64,000 bases of DNA from Ignavibacteria bacterium (GTDB lineage Bacteria > Bacteroidota > Ignavibacteria > Tepidaquicellales > Tepidaquicellaceae), in assembly GCA_019187405.1 (NCBI GenBank), contig JABAQZ010000006.1, positions 110,445-174,444 on the forward strand, in the 5' to 3' direction. Shown one piece after another: positions 19,302 to 28,315 of this stretch (the first letter of the stretch is position 1; every line of letters starts with the position of its first letter). The notes below the pieces were generated by a model. It was given only the letters and a program-made list of their open reading frames with translations. It did no database searches and was not told where the DNA came from. The translations under genes were made by a program, and so were the position numbers.

Positions 19302-19850
19302 CTAAGAAATTAAGCTTAAAATTTTTTTATTTATGTCTTCGATTTCTCCGATTCCGTTTATGTCAATGGTTAACCCAAGGTCATCATAATATTTTTTGAC
19401 GGGGGCAGTAGAATCGTAATATACTTTGATCCTGTTTGCTATTGTCTCTTCGGTATCATCGCTTCTTCCTCTCAGCAAAAGTCTTTTTGTAATTTCATTA
19501 TCGTCGGCAATGATATTTATCACTTTGACGTGCGTATAATCAAGCTCTGCAAAAATCTCAGAAAGAGCTTTTGCCTGCTTTAATGTCCGCGGATATCCGT
19601 CGAGTATAAATCCTCCGGAGTTAATATTCCTCATGCACTCTTTTACAATTCCGTTCATAATCTCGTCCGGGACCAGTTCCCCTTTGTCCATGATTTCCTT
19701 TGCTTTTATACCGAGTTCGGTTTTATCCTCAAATGCTTTTCTCAAAATAGCTCCGGTAGAAATGTGTTCAAGTTTCAGTTTAGAAGCAATTAATTCTGCT
19801 TGCGTCCCTTTGCCTACTCCCGGAGGTCCGTAAATTATCAGCTGATACAT
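19302..19850 (-). CDS. adk: Adenylate kinase, short-lid type
   Basis: 182 aa. Interconverts ATP + AMP and 2 ADP. P-loop GPPGVGKGTQ at residue 8, AMP site STGAILRKA, and GFILDGYPRTLKQAKAL are clear. The lid after LLLRGRSDDTEETI is short and lacks the four-Cys zinc motif of long-lid enzymes, which explains the length. It starts 15 bp after rlmN, so the two are probably co-transcribed. Confidence 0.9.
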   Translation of the reverse strand: MYQLIIYGPPGVGKGTQAELIASKLKLEHISTGAILRKAFEDKTELGIKAKEIMDKGELVPDEIMNGIVKECMRNINSGGFILDGYPRTLKQAKALSEIFAELDYTHVKVINIIADDNEITKRLLLRGRSDDTEETIANRIKVYYDSTAPVKKYYDDLGLTIDINGIGEIEDINKKILSLIS

Positions 19851-19865
19851 TAAGTTCTGTTTTTT

Positions 19866-20957
19866 TTATTTGTTTAAAACCGCAAGTTGTCCGCATGCTG
19901 CATCGATGTCAACACCGCTGCTGTTTCTGAGATTGACAACTACTTTTTCTGCTTTTAATTTTTTTATAAACCCGGACAGATTTTTGTCCGAATGTAATTT
20001 ATCTATATCTTTTTTATTTTTAAATACATTTAATGGTTCATTTAATTCAAATCCGATGGGATGAAATGGAATTATATTTATATTCGAAGGTATCATTTTT
20101 GACAATCGAGTCAGTCGTTTAATGTCACTGTCTGTATCATTCAAACCTTCGAAATAAATGTATTCATAAGTAACTTTGTTCCCGGTTGTTTTGTAAAAAT
20201 ATGCCAACTCGGAATAAATATCAGGCAGTCTGTTTTTTACCGACGAAGGAATGAGCTTTTCCCTGAGACCATTATCGGTAGTGTGAAGTGATAATGCGAG
20301 CTTAACGTTTTTTACGGACTTATTTTCAGGATTGAGAATGTCATCTGCAAATCTTTTTATTTTATCTTTAAATCCAACTGTCGAAACTGTAATCCTTCTT
20401 GAAGGAATTGCTATGCCTTTTTCATTTGTAAGAATCTTCAGCGACTTCAGCATGTTATCATAATTCAAAAACGGCTCGCCCATTCCCATATAAACTATGT
20501 TTGTCGGCTCTTCTCCGGAAAGTCTTTTTACTTCATAAACCTGCGATACGATTTCCCCAGCTTCAAGATTTTTATTGAATCCCATTTTACCCGTAGCGCA
20601 AAATTCACATCCTACATTACATCCCGCCTGTGTTGATATGCAGACGGTGTTTCTTCCTTTTTCCGAAATCAATACTGATTCAATTCTTTGCTTATCTTCA
20701 GTTTCAAACAAGTATTTCTTTGTATTGAAATTTAATGAATCCGTTACTTTTAAATTCCTTACAGAGTTTATACAATAGCTTGCTTCAAGCATTTTTATAA
20801 GCGCGAATGGAATACCCTTTATATCTTCTATTCTCTTTGCATTCTTTCCGTGAACGGAAACGAAAATCTGCTCTGCCCTGTATTTTGGTTCATGCAGAAA
20901 TACCATCTCCTCTTCCAGATCATTTAATGTAAAATTAAGCAGACTCTTTGTTCTCAA
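19866..20957 (-). CDS. rlmN: 23S rRNA (adenine-2503-C2) methyltransferase, radical SAM
   Basis: 363 aa, the family's usual length. The radical-SAM cluster motif CNVGCEFCATG (CxxxCxxC, about residue 112), GEPTNIVYMGMGEPFLNYDN (GGE-like and SAM site), RITVSTVG, LALSLH and the C-terminal mechanistic Cys in SGVDIDAACGQL are present. It methylates A2503 of 23S rRNA and A37 of some tRNAs. It lies between adk (15 bp) and a small YCF48-like fragment (6 bp). Confidence 0.93.
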   Translation of the reverse strand: MRTKSLLNFTLNDLEEEMVFLHEPKYRAEQIFVSVHGKNAKRIEDIKGIPFALIKMLEASYCINSVRNLKVTDSLNFNTKKYLFETEDKQRIESVLISEKGRNTVCISTQAGCNVGCEFCATGKMGFNKNLEAGEIVSQVYEVKRLSGEEPTNIVYMGMGEPFLNYDNMLKSLKILTNEKGIAIPSRRITVSTVGFKDKIKRFADDILNPENKSVKNVKLALSLHTTDNGLREKLIPSSVKNRLPDIYSELAYFYKTTGNKVTYEYIYFEGLNDTDSDIKRLTRLSKMIPSNINIIPFHPIGFELNEPLNVFKNKKDIDKLHSDKNLSGFIKKLKAEKVVVNLRNSSGVDIDAACGQLAVLNK

Positions 20958-20963
20958 AATAAT

Positions 20964-21359
20964 TTATTTTATTATCTCCGTTCGTTTCACCATTTGTAGT
21001 TTGTAAAGTCCTCCACAGCCGGTTTCATAATCTGTACAGGCAAATCCTCTATTCACATTCAAAATTTCTACATCATTAATTTCTCTTCCGTAGCTATCAA
21101 TTAGTTCAAAATTCAATTTATCACCTTCGTTCGTAGTTTTAATAACGTAAGATTTATTTTCTGAACTGGCTGTAGTAACTGCATATCCTGTTAAGCTGTC
21201 TTTAAATGTTGTTTGATTATTAGAAGGAAGATTTTGCGGCAAAACTTGCTGATACCACCCGGCAGGAGGATTATGTATATAGTTAAATGCAATGATGAAT
21301 TTGAGAAAACTGAAATTAAAAAATAAAGTGGAAAGCTTATTTAAAAACTTATTATCCAT
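20964..21359 (-). CDS. Short YCF48-like fragment, unknown function
   Basis: 131 aa. A hydrophobic segment near residue 20 precedes the sequence DSLTGYAVTTASSENKSYVI and TTNEGDKLNFELID, which resemble a single blade of the YCF48-like propellers encoded elsewhere in this window, and then CTDYETGCGGLYKL. A full propeller needs several blades, so this is either a remnant or a stand-alone small protein. It directly precedes rlmN by 6 bp, so it may be translated from the same transcript. Confidence 0.45.
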   Translation of the reverse strand: MDNKFLNKLSTLFFNFSFLKFIIAFNYIHNPPAGWYQQVLPQNLPSNNQTTFKDSLTGYAVTTASSENKSYVIKTTNEGDKLNFELIDSYGREINDVEILNVNRGFACTDYETGCGGLYKLQMVKRTEIIK

Positions 21360-21460
21360 TCCGGAAAAGTTTTATTTTAAATTACGGAAGAAGCTTAGGA
21401 GATTCAATTTAAAATTGTAATCACAATTCACAATAGATTCAACATGTTTTAATTCACAAA

Positions 21461-21491
21461 AAAAACCCGAAAGTAAATTATCTTTCGGGTT
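21461..21491 (-). terminator. Rho-independent terminator of the carboxypeptidase gene
   Basis: On the minus strand the hairpin ACCCGAAAG...CTTTCGGGT is followed by a run of T. It lies 22 bp after the stop codon of the M14 carboxypeptidase. Confidence 0.88.
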
Positions 21492-21512
21492 CTATAATAG
21501 AATTTACTCAAT

Positions 21513-23906
21513 TTATTTTATTAACATCATTTTTCTTGTTTCCGAGTAACTTCCGCTTTCAAGCTTATAATAATACATGCCGCTTGACAAATTGTTTGCA
21601 TTGAAATTTACGGTATAATTACCTGGAGTTTTGTGTTCGTTTACAATTACGGATACTTCTTTTCCAAGCATATTGTAAATCGTAAGCTTTACATTGCCGG
21701 CTGCGGCAATAGAATAATTTATCGAAGTAACCGGATTGAAAGGATTTGGATAATTTTGAGAGAGCATGTATTCCGATGGAGTATTTATCTCAGAATTAAT
21801 TCCGGTCGGAGTAAGGTTGTATCCGGCAAGTCTGATATTGTCAATATATATGCCGTCGGCAGTTACAGTTCCGTTGCTGACCATTGAGAATCTGATTTTC
21901 ATAGCAGTGGAGCCCGATGCTAAGGTTGTAATATCGAGATAATCCTTTGTCCATGCTGATTTTGTAAGATTGAAAAATTTCGAAGATCTCCAGGTGGTTC
22001 CATTATCTCCTGAAACATCTATATAAGCATTGTCAACCGTATCGATCGTATGTTTATAATAATAACTTAAAAATAAAACCGGAGTTGTTGAGACATTCAA
22101 TGCTGTCGTCAATGTAAGAGTTCTGTTTGTACTGTTGGAGTAATTTCCTGTCGGACTATCGGCAAAAGAGTTGCCCGGAGAATAATACTGCGAAGAAGTC
22201 AATCCCCATCCTCCTGATGCAGTCCATCTTGAAATTCCATTTTCAGCGCTGTCTAAAATCAGCACGTTACCTGCGCCTACAGGAATATAAACGTCCTGTG
22301 TGTAAACAAGCTCGGAAGTGTTTTGCTTTATCCTTAAAACTGCTTTAAGCGCGCCGTTTAGCGGAGCAGCTGATGACACTGAAAAATTAAATATTACGCT
22401 GTCTTTGACAAACGATGCAAAGCTTGAATAAGAAAACGCGGATGTTTGTATTGTCAGATATGAATTTTGTGATACCAGCTCGATTGAAACATTCGATGCA
22501 TTCATCAGACCTTTATTCTTCAGATTGACTTTAAGATTTCCTGTTTCACCCTGATTGTAATATTCATTATTCATGGTCAATTTTTCAGGAGCTACGTAAT
22601 CACCGCATGCAAGCGCAAAATACATATTCTGTCTTAATGTTGACTGCGCAAGCGGAAGTATCCTTGCCGGCGTGGGCCAAAATCCATCGGATCCGGTTCC
22701 TACTTCAGGTGTCATTGCAATCGCTCTCGCATGTCCGGAATCATTGTAATACCAATCATCAGTAACACCTCTAACGCCGTAAGCAACTGTCTGATTTGAT
22801 CTTCCAAGCGTGTAATGATTGTCTAGCACCATGTCCTGCGAAAAACTCTGAAATATATATTCGTGCGGAGTCGGAGAATCCACCCATCCCCAGGGTCTGA
22901 TAAGATAACTTCCGTAAGTATGATAGCTTAATATTCCCTTAAAATTTCTCGAGTTGACAAAGTCTCTTGCATTTTGTGTTTCTGCTTCAGAAAACGGCGA
23001 CAATCCTCTGTAAGTATCGCTTGAAGGACTTGTAGATGAACCGTTGTTTGATGAATTCCAAAAAGAATATATGCCGTAATTTCTGTTTAAATCAATTCCG
23101 TATGTAGTTCCGGAATTCAACTTTCTGTTTTTTCTCCACATACCTCCGCCGTTGGGATTCGTGCTTCTGTTGTATTCATATCCGTCTGCATTAAACACAG
23201 GCGTAAAATATAATTCTCTGTTTTTTAAAATATAGGTGGCAACAGGATCTATGTTGTAATTTTCAAAAAGCCAGTACATAAAGTAAATATTCTGCTCCAT
23301 ACTCAATGGCTCCCGGGCATGTATCAGCGAATGAAACCATACTTCAGGTCTGCCGGTAGTTGTATTTGGATTATCCGAAACTCTTACAGTCCACATGGAT
23401 CTGTTTTCTACGGTATTTCCAATAGAAAACTTTTCCGATATAAGATTTGGATATTCAATTCTCATTGAATCAAGCTTGTTTACCACTTCCGCAAACGTAA
23501 GATAACTACCCATGCTTCCGTAAATCGAATGACTGACATTATAATCATTTATTGATTCCTGAATTGCATCGCTTATTTCCTGACTGCTCATTTTAGGAAG
23601 TTTGTTATAATATTTCATCCAGTCATCTATAGTAATCTGATAAGGGATTCCCGAATGTTTGAGCAAACGAATTTCACTTTCAGAAAGCCATGTCTCGATG
23701 TATTCGCCTGCAACAGATTCCGCATGATCAAAATATAGACCAGCATCGTTTATTTTTTTGAAATCAAATTCGTTTTTGGCAAATATTTTTACCTTTGAAT
23801 ATTTTTCGTTAGAAATTTCTGCTCTGCTTTGCGGAATAAAAAAAGAAAAACTGAATATTGTTAAAATAAAAATAGTAAATAAGTGTAATGAAATTTTGTG
23901 TTTCAT
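21513..23906 (-). CDS. Secreted M14-family zinc carboxypeptidase with T9SS sorting domain
   Basis: 797 aa. A signal peptide (to about residue 29) and a propeptide-like region are followed by an M14 catalytic domain (about 120-420): zinc ligands in HSLIHAREPLS (HxxE), DLNRNYG, the third zinc His in LSYHTYGSYLIRPWGW, and the catalytic Glu in AMTPEVGTGSDGFWP. A beta-sandwich and a MAM/CUB-like jelly-roll region (about 560-700) come next, then a type-A T9SS domain (QNYPNPFNPVTSI to SSGMYYYKLESGSY). It is a secreted peptidase probably used for extracellular protein degradation. It has its own terminator. Confidence 0.92.
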   Translation of the reverse strand: MKHKISLHLFTIFILTIFSFSFFIPQSRAEISNEKYSKVKIFAKNEFDFKKINDAGLYFDHAESVAGEYIETWLSESEIRLLKHSGIPYQITIDDWMKYYNKLPKMSSQEISDAIQESINDYNVSHSIYGSMGSYLTFAEVVNKLDSMRIEYPNLISEKFSIGNTVENRSMWTVRVSDNPNTTTGRPEVWFHSLIHAREPLSMEQNIYFMYWLFENYNIDPVATYILKNRELYFTPVFNADGYEYNRSTNPNGGGMWRKNRKLNSGTTYGIDLNRNYGIYSFWNSSNNGSSTSPSSDTYRGLSPFSEAETQNARDFVNSRNFKGILSYHTYGSYLIRPWGWVDSPTPHEYIFQSFSQDMVLDNHYTLGRSNQTVAYGVRGVTDDWYYNDSGHARAIAMTPEVGTGSDGFWPTPARILPLAQSTLRQNMYFALACGDYVAPEKLTMNNEYYNQGETGNLKVNLKNKGLMNASNVSIELVSQNSYLTIQTSAFSYSSFASFVKDSVIFNFSVSSAAPLNGALKAVLRIKQNTSELVYTQDVYIPVGAGNVLILDSAENGISRWTASGGWGLTSSQYYSPGNSFADSPTGNYSNSTNRTLTLTTALNVSTTPVLFLSYYYKHTIDTVDNAYIDVSGDNGTTWRSSKFFNLTKSAWTKDYLDITTLASGSTAMKIRFSMVSNGTVTADGIYIDNIRLAGYNLTPTGINSEINTPSEYMLSQNYPNPFNPVTSINYSIAAAGNVKLTIYNMLGKEVSVIVNEHKTPGNYTVNFNANNLSSGMYYYKLESGSYSETRKMMLIK

Positions 23907-23978
23907 AAATGTTTGGGTTTATTGTTTTTTTTAACTTATCAAATTTAAATTGGTTTATCAATCTTATTTAGTATACAA

Positions 23979-24956
23979 TCACATGCCCGAAGCTATGACA
24001 GCAGCTCCGAATGTACCTGCTGAAATGTCATTTATTAAATAAACCGGAGCAGCTTCCGGCATATATCCAAGCTTACCCTTATCGAGATATGATTTCAGAA
24101 AAATTTTTCCTTTAAACATTTCAGGTATTTTTATAGGTATGCCGCCGCCGATATATACTCCTGACACTGCATTGTAGTTTAAGACCATATTCCCCGTCTG
24201 TCTGCCGAGTACAGAAATAAAAATATCAAGCGCTTTCTTACAGACCGGATTGAAGTTATTAACAGCTTCATCAGTTATTACTTTTGCCTTATCTTCAATC
24301 AAAAATCTCTGTTCAATAGAGTCATCAGATTTACCGAAGCCTGATTCAATTAAAAAATCATAGATTGAAAGTAGTCCAATGCCTGATGCAACTTTTTCAT
24401 AGCTTACATGATCATATTTTTTCAAAAGATATTTCAGCATTTCAATTTCAATTTCATTTACCGGCGCAAAATCGGTATGACCTCCTTCGGTTGTTAATGT
24501 AATGTATTTCTTCCCGTTAAAAATCAATGCCGCCTGCCCAAGCCCCGTACCAGGTGCTAATATTGCCTTATTGCATAATTCCCTTTTGTCTTTACCATTA
24601 TAAACGGCAAAGAATTTATCCTCCGGCATTTTAATCACATAAGCAGACAATGCTTCGAGATCATTTACAATTTTCAAATTATTTATGCCTGCTATCTTAG
24701 AAATTTTTTCAGCATCAATATCCCAATTGATGTTTGTCGCTTTTGCTTTACCGTCTATTACCGGAGCTGGAATGCCTATGCAGGCTTTTTCTAAGTTTAA
24801 TTTATTTTTTCGTACAAACTCATAAACCATTGATTCAAGGCTTTCATACTCCTTACTTTTAAAAATCTCGAAACAAATTTTATTTAATCCGGTATCTTGT
24901 TTTTCAAATACCGCCAATTCAGTTTTTGATGCGCCAGCATCACCGGCTAAAATCAT
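23979..24956 (-). CDS. glk: Glucokinase (Glk family)
   Basis: 325 aa. Phosphorylates glucose to glucose-6-phosphate. The phosphate-1 motif LAGDAGASKTELAVFE at the N-terminus, the sugar-binding segment NDLEALSAY, LAPGTGLGQA, TEGGHTDFAP and YIGGGIPIKI place it in the PF02685 Glk branch rather than the ROK family, whose zinc Cys motif is absent. It is the last gene of the pentose-phosphate cluster, 33 bp after pgl, and supplies the substrate for zwf upstream. Confidence 0.85.
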   Translation of the reverse strand: MILAGDAGASKTELAVFEKQDTGLNKICFEIFKSKEYESLESMVYEFVRKNKLNLEKACIGIPAPVIDGKAKATNINWDIDAEKISKIAGINNLKIVNDLEALSAYVIKMPEDKFFAVYNGKDKRELCNKAILAPGTGLGQAALIFNGKKYITLTTEGGHTDFAPVNEIEIEMLKYLLKKYDHVSYEKVASGIGLLSIYDFLIESGFGKSDDSIEQRFLIEDKAKVITDEAVNNFNPVCKKALDIFISVLGRQTGNMVLNYNAVSGVYIGGGIPIKIPEMFKGKIFLKSYLDKGKLGYMPEAAPVYLINDISAGTFGAAVIASGM

Positions 24957-24989
24957 TCTGATTTCATTTTTTAAAATTCTAAATGCAAA

Positions 24990-25709
24990 TTACAAAAGAG
25001 AAGTGGCTTCTTTATCTAAAAACCAAATTACAGTATCATCATCTTTAATATAAGAAACCGGGAATTCAAAACTTTTTTCCGTTTTTTTGAATACATCCCC
25101 GATGATCGCCGATTTGCTTTTACCTGTTACAAGAAAAAAAATATTTGCTGCATTATTGATTACTTTTCCTGTAAGCGTAAGTCTCTTTTGCAAATTTATA
25201 GGATTAAACGAAACGGCGCAAATACTGTTTGAACTCATTAACTCAAGCTGACCGGGAAAAATAGATGCAGTATGCCCGTCATCACCCATCCCAAGCATGA
25301 TAAGATCAAATTCCGGGAATCCGTTTTTATCAGGTAAGTTTTTTTTCAGAAGGTTTCCGTATCTTAATGCTTCCTTTTCAGGATCGTCTTCACCTTTCAT
25401 TCTGTATTTGTCAATTGAGATTTTAAGACGACAAAAAAGAATTCTATCGGCTTCGCCGAAATTGCTTTCACTGCTTGACGGCGGAACACACCTTTCATCT
25501 ACCCAGTAAAAAATATATTTGCTCCATTCAGCATCGCCAGAATATTTCTCCAGCAAAATTCTAAACAATAACTTTGGAGTGTTTCCTCCAGATAGTGCTA
25601 TACTCACATTTTTTTTAACGGCTGAAATTTTTTTAGTCAGGCTTATGAAATTTTTTGCAGTTTCTTCTGCAAGTGTTTCAGGAGAATCGAATATTTTTAT
25701 ACTTGCCAA
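24990..25709 (-). CDS. pgl: 6-phosphogluconolactonase
   Basis: 239 aa. Hydrolyses 6-phosphogluconolactone between the Zwf and Gnd reactions. SIALSGGNTPKLLFRILL (phosphate loop), YWVDERCVPPSSSESNFGEA and LIMLGMGDDGHTASIFPG are diagnostic of the SugarP_isomerase/DevB family. It starts 28 bp after zwf and ends 33 bp before glk. Confidence 0.93.
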   Translation of the reverse strand: MASIKIFDSPETLAEETAKNFISLTKKISAVKKNVSIALSGGNTPKLLFRILLEKYSGDAEWSKYIFYWVDERCVPPSSSESNFGEADRILFCRLKISIDKYRMKGEDDPEKEALRYGNLLKKNLPDKNGFPEFDLIMLGMGDDGHTASIFPGQLELMSSNSICAVSFNPINLQKRLTLTGKVINNAANIFFLVTGKSKSAIIGDVFKKTEKSFEFPVSYIKDDDTVIWFLDKEATSLL

Positions 25710-25737
25710 TGTCTGTCTGGGAAATAATCAGTTATAA

Positions 25738-27291
25738 TTATAGTTCACAATATAATCCGTCATTTGACTTATTTTTGCAAGGGTATCTCCATTGAAGCTC
25801 TTTCTCGACTATAAGGTCATCCGAGCATTCAGGACCCCAAGTGCCTGCCGGATATCCATAAATTTTTATTTCCGGATATTTTTTCCACGCATCTAATATT
25901 GGCTGAACGAATTTCCAACACGCTTCGACTGCGTCCGCTCGTAAAAACAATGTAGAGTCTCCCTGTATACAGTCAAGAAGAAGCTTTTCATAAGCGCTGG
26001 GAAGCTTTACGTTCAAAAGATCGGAATAATGGAAATCCATATTTACATTCTGCAGCTTAAAGTCTGTTCCCGGTACTTTCATGGCAAATTTTATTAATAT
26101 TCCTTCATCAGGCTGTATTCTGATCACAAGCATATTATAAGATTCAGCAATGTCAGTCTTTCTTTTGAATAAATAATGCGGCGTAGGTTTGAAATGAATT
26201 ACAATCTCTGTAACTCTCGTAGGCATTCTCTTACCTGTCCTTATATAAAACGGAACTCCTCCCCACCGCCAGTTGTCTATAAAAAACTTCATGGCTACAA
26301 ATGTCTCGGTTCTGGAAACGGGAGAAACATTTGCTTCCTCTCTATAACCGGCTATTGTCTTGCCATTTACATGTGATGCCGTATATTGACCTCTTATTAC
26401 GTTTGATTCTACTTCCTCTGCTTTCAAAAATCTAAGAGACTGAAAAACTTTCATAGATTCGTCTCTAATGGAATTTGAATCAAATGTTGACGGGGGCTCC
26501 ATAGATATGTATGCAACAATCTGCATCAAATGATTCTGTACAACGTCCCTCAGTGCTCCTGAACTTTCATAATATCCGCCGCGGTTTTCTATACCAATGC
26601 TTTCGGCTGAAGTAATTTCTACGCGGTCAATGTAATTTCTGTTCCATAGCGGCTCAAAAATCATATTTGAAAATCTCGTAACGAGAATATTCTGCACGGA
26701 TTCTTTACCAAGATAATGATCTATCCTGTAAATCTGCTTCTCGCTGAAATATTTTTCGGTTAATTTATTTAGTTTAATAGCGGATTCAAGATCATGACCA
26801 AATGGCTTTTCAAGGATTATCCTCGTCCATGAACCTTCATTTAATGGTTTATTCAATCCTATCTTTCCGGTTTTTTCAATAATATCAGGAAGATTATCGG
26901 GCGGAACTGCCATGTATAAAAGAATATTACCGGATAGATTTTTTTTCTTATCAATTTCTTCGATATGACTCTTAAGATTTTTATACGATTCAATGTCGTC
27001 GTATCCTGCTCTCACATAATAAAGATTTTTGCAAAATTCCTCCAAGTGATCCATTTGCAAAGATTTATCTTCGTTATACTCCATAACGCTTTCAAACATT
27101 TTTTTTCTGAATTCGTTGTCATCCATTTCTTTTCTGGAAAAACCAAGAATTGAAAAATTATTTTTCAGATTATTCTCAATATACAGTTTATACAAAGACG
27201 GGATGAGCATCCTTTTTGTAAGATCACCGCTTGCTCCGTAAATTACAATGAGACAAGAGTCGGGTATTTTTTCTGCCGATGACTCAAACAT
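25738..27291 (-). CDS. zwf: Glucose-6-phosphate 1-dehydrogenase
   Basis: 517 aa, full length. Oxidises glucose-6-phosphate to the lactone, making NADPH. N-terminal nucleotide-binding loop IVIYGASGDLTKRMLIPSLY; the active-site signature RIDHYLGKESVQN with the catalytic His; ILEKPFGHD and YIRTGKRMPTRVTEIVIHF are conserved. Placed between gnd (106 bp) and pgl (28 bp). The wider gap towards gnd leaves room for an internal promoter, which was not identified. Confidence 0.95.
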   Translation of the reverse strand: MFESSAEKIPDSCLIVIYGASGDLTKRMLIPSLYKLYIENNLKNNFSILGFSRKEMDDNEFRKKMFESVMEYNEDKSLQMDHLEEFCKNLYYVRAGYDDIESYKNLKSHIEEIDKKKNLSGNILLYMAVPPDNLPDIIEKTGKIGLNKPLNEGSWTRIILEKPFGHDLESAIKLNKLTEKYFSEKQIYRIDHYLGKESVQNILVTRFSNMIFEPLWNRNYIDRVEITSAESIGIENRGGYYESSGALRDVVQNHLMQIVAYISMEPPSTFDSNSIRDESMKVFQSLRFLKAEEVESNVIRGQYTASHVNGKTIAGYREEANVSPVSRTETFVAMKFFIDNWRWGGVPFYIRTGKRMPTRVTEIVIHFKPTPHYLFKRKTDIAESYNMLVIRIQPDEGILIKFAMKVPGTDFKLQNVNMDFHYSDLLNVKLPSAYEKLLLDCIQGDSTLFLRADAVEACWKFVQPILDAWKKYPEIKIYGYPAGTWGPECSDDLIVEKELQWRYPCKNKSNDGLYCEL

Positions 27292-27397
27292 ATTTTTAAA
27301 TTTAATCTATTATTTTTAAATGTATTCTTTATGAATGTTATTTACAAAAATTATTTGCGTTAAATCATCTTTAATACAAAAGTTTATATTAAACAAA

Positions 27398-28294
27398 TTA
27401 TTTATGTTTTATGCTGTGTCCGCCGAATTCATTTCTTAATGCCGCAAGTATCTTAGCGCCAAATGATTCCTCCTGTCTTGATCTGAATCTTGCAAACAAT
27501 GAATCTGTAATCACATTAAGAGGTATGCTTTTTTCAATGCCATCAAGCACTGTCCATCTTCCTTCTCCGGAATCCTCAACATAATCCGCTATCCCGCTTA
27601 AGTTTTGATCTTGTTTTAATGCATTTGCAAGCAGTTCAAGCAGCCATGATCGGACGACGCTCCCCTTTCCCCATAATTCCGCTACACCAGGCAGATCTAT
27701 ATTGTAATCCGATTTATGCATGAGCTCAAACCCTTCGGCAAAAGCCTGCATCATTCCGTATTCGATACCGTTATGAATCATTTTCACATAATGCCCAGAA
27801 CCGGACGCGCCTATATACTTGTATCCGTTTTCAGGAGCCAAACTTTTAAACAGCGGTTCGCAATGGATGAAAATTCTTTTTTCACCGCCGACCATAATAC
27901 AATAACCGTTTTTCAATCCCCATATTCCTCCGCTCGTACCTGCATCTAAATAATGTATTTCATGGTTCTTTAATTTTTCATACCTAATTATCGTATCTTT
28001 ATAATATGAATTTCCGCCGTCAATGATAATGTCGCCTTTTGATAAAAGAGGTATAAGCTTGTCAATCGTATCTTCTACAGGTTTTCCGGAAGGTATCATC
28101 AGCCAGACAACTTTGGGTTTATCCAGTTTACTTGTTAGATCCTCAATTGAATATGTCGCAACAGCTCCTTTGGATTCTATCTCTTTTGTTTTAGCTGTTG
28201 ACCTATTGTAAACTACAACTTCATGTCCGCTGTTTAAAAGCCTTTCAACCATAAATGAACCCATTTTGCCAAGTCCGATAAAGCCAATTTTCAT
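27398..28294 (-). CDS. gnd: 6-phosphogluconate dehydrogenase, short YqeC/GndA type
   Basis: 298 aa, clearly shorter than the roughly 470-aa classical enzyme. Rossmann start MKIGFIGLGKMGSFMVERLL, then VVVYNRSTAKTKEI (the Arg after the Asn favours NADP-like binding but short forms often use NAD), DGGNSYYKDT, DAGTSGGIWGLKNGYCIMVGG and KMIHNGIEYGMMQAFAEG. Decarboxylates 6-phosphogluconate to ribulose-5-phosphate. It lies 21 bp downstream of pgi. Confidence 0.9.
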   Translation of the reverse strand: MKIGFIGLGKMGSFMVERLLNSGHEVVVYNRSTAKTKEIESKGAVATYSIEDLTSKLDKPKVVWLMIPSGKPVEDTIDKLIPLLSKGDIIIDGGNSYYKDTIIRYEKLKNHEIHYLDAGTSGGIWGLKNGYCIMVGGEKRIFIHCEPLFKSLAPENGYKYIGASGSGHYVKMIHNGIEYGMMQAFAEGFELMHKSDYNIDLPGVAELWGKGSVVRSWLLELLANALKQDQNLSGIADYVEDSGEGRWTVLDGIEKSIPLNVITDSLFARFRSRQEESFGAKILAALRNEFGGHSIKHK

Positions 28295-28315
28295 TTTATA
28301 CTCCTGTTTTATTTA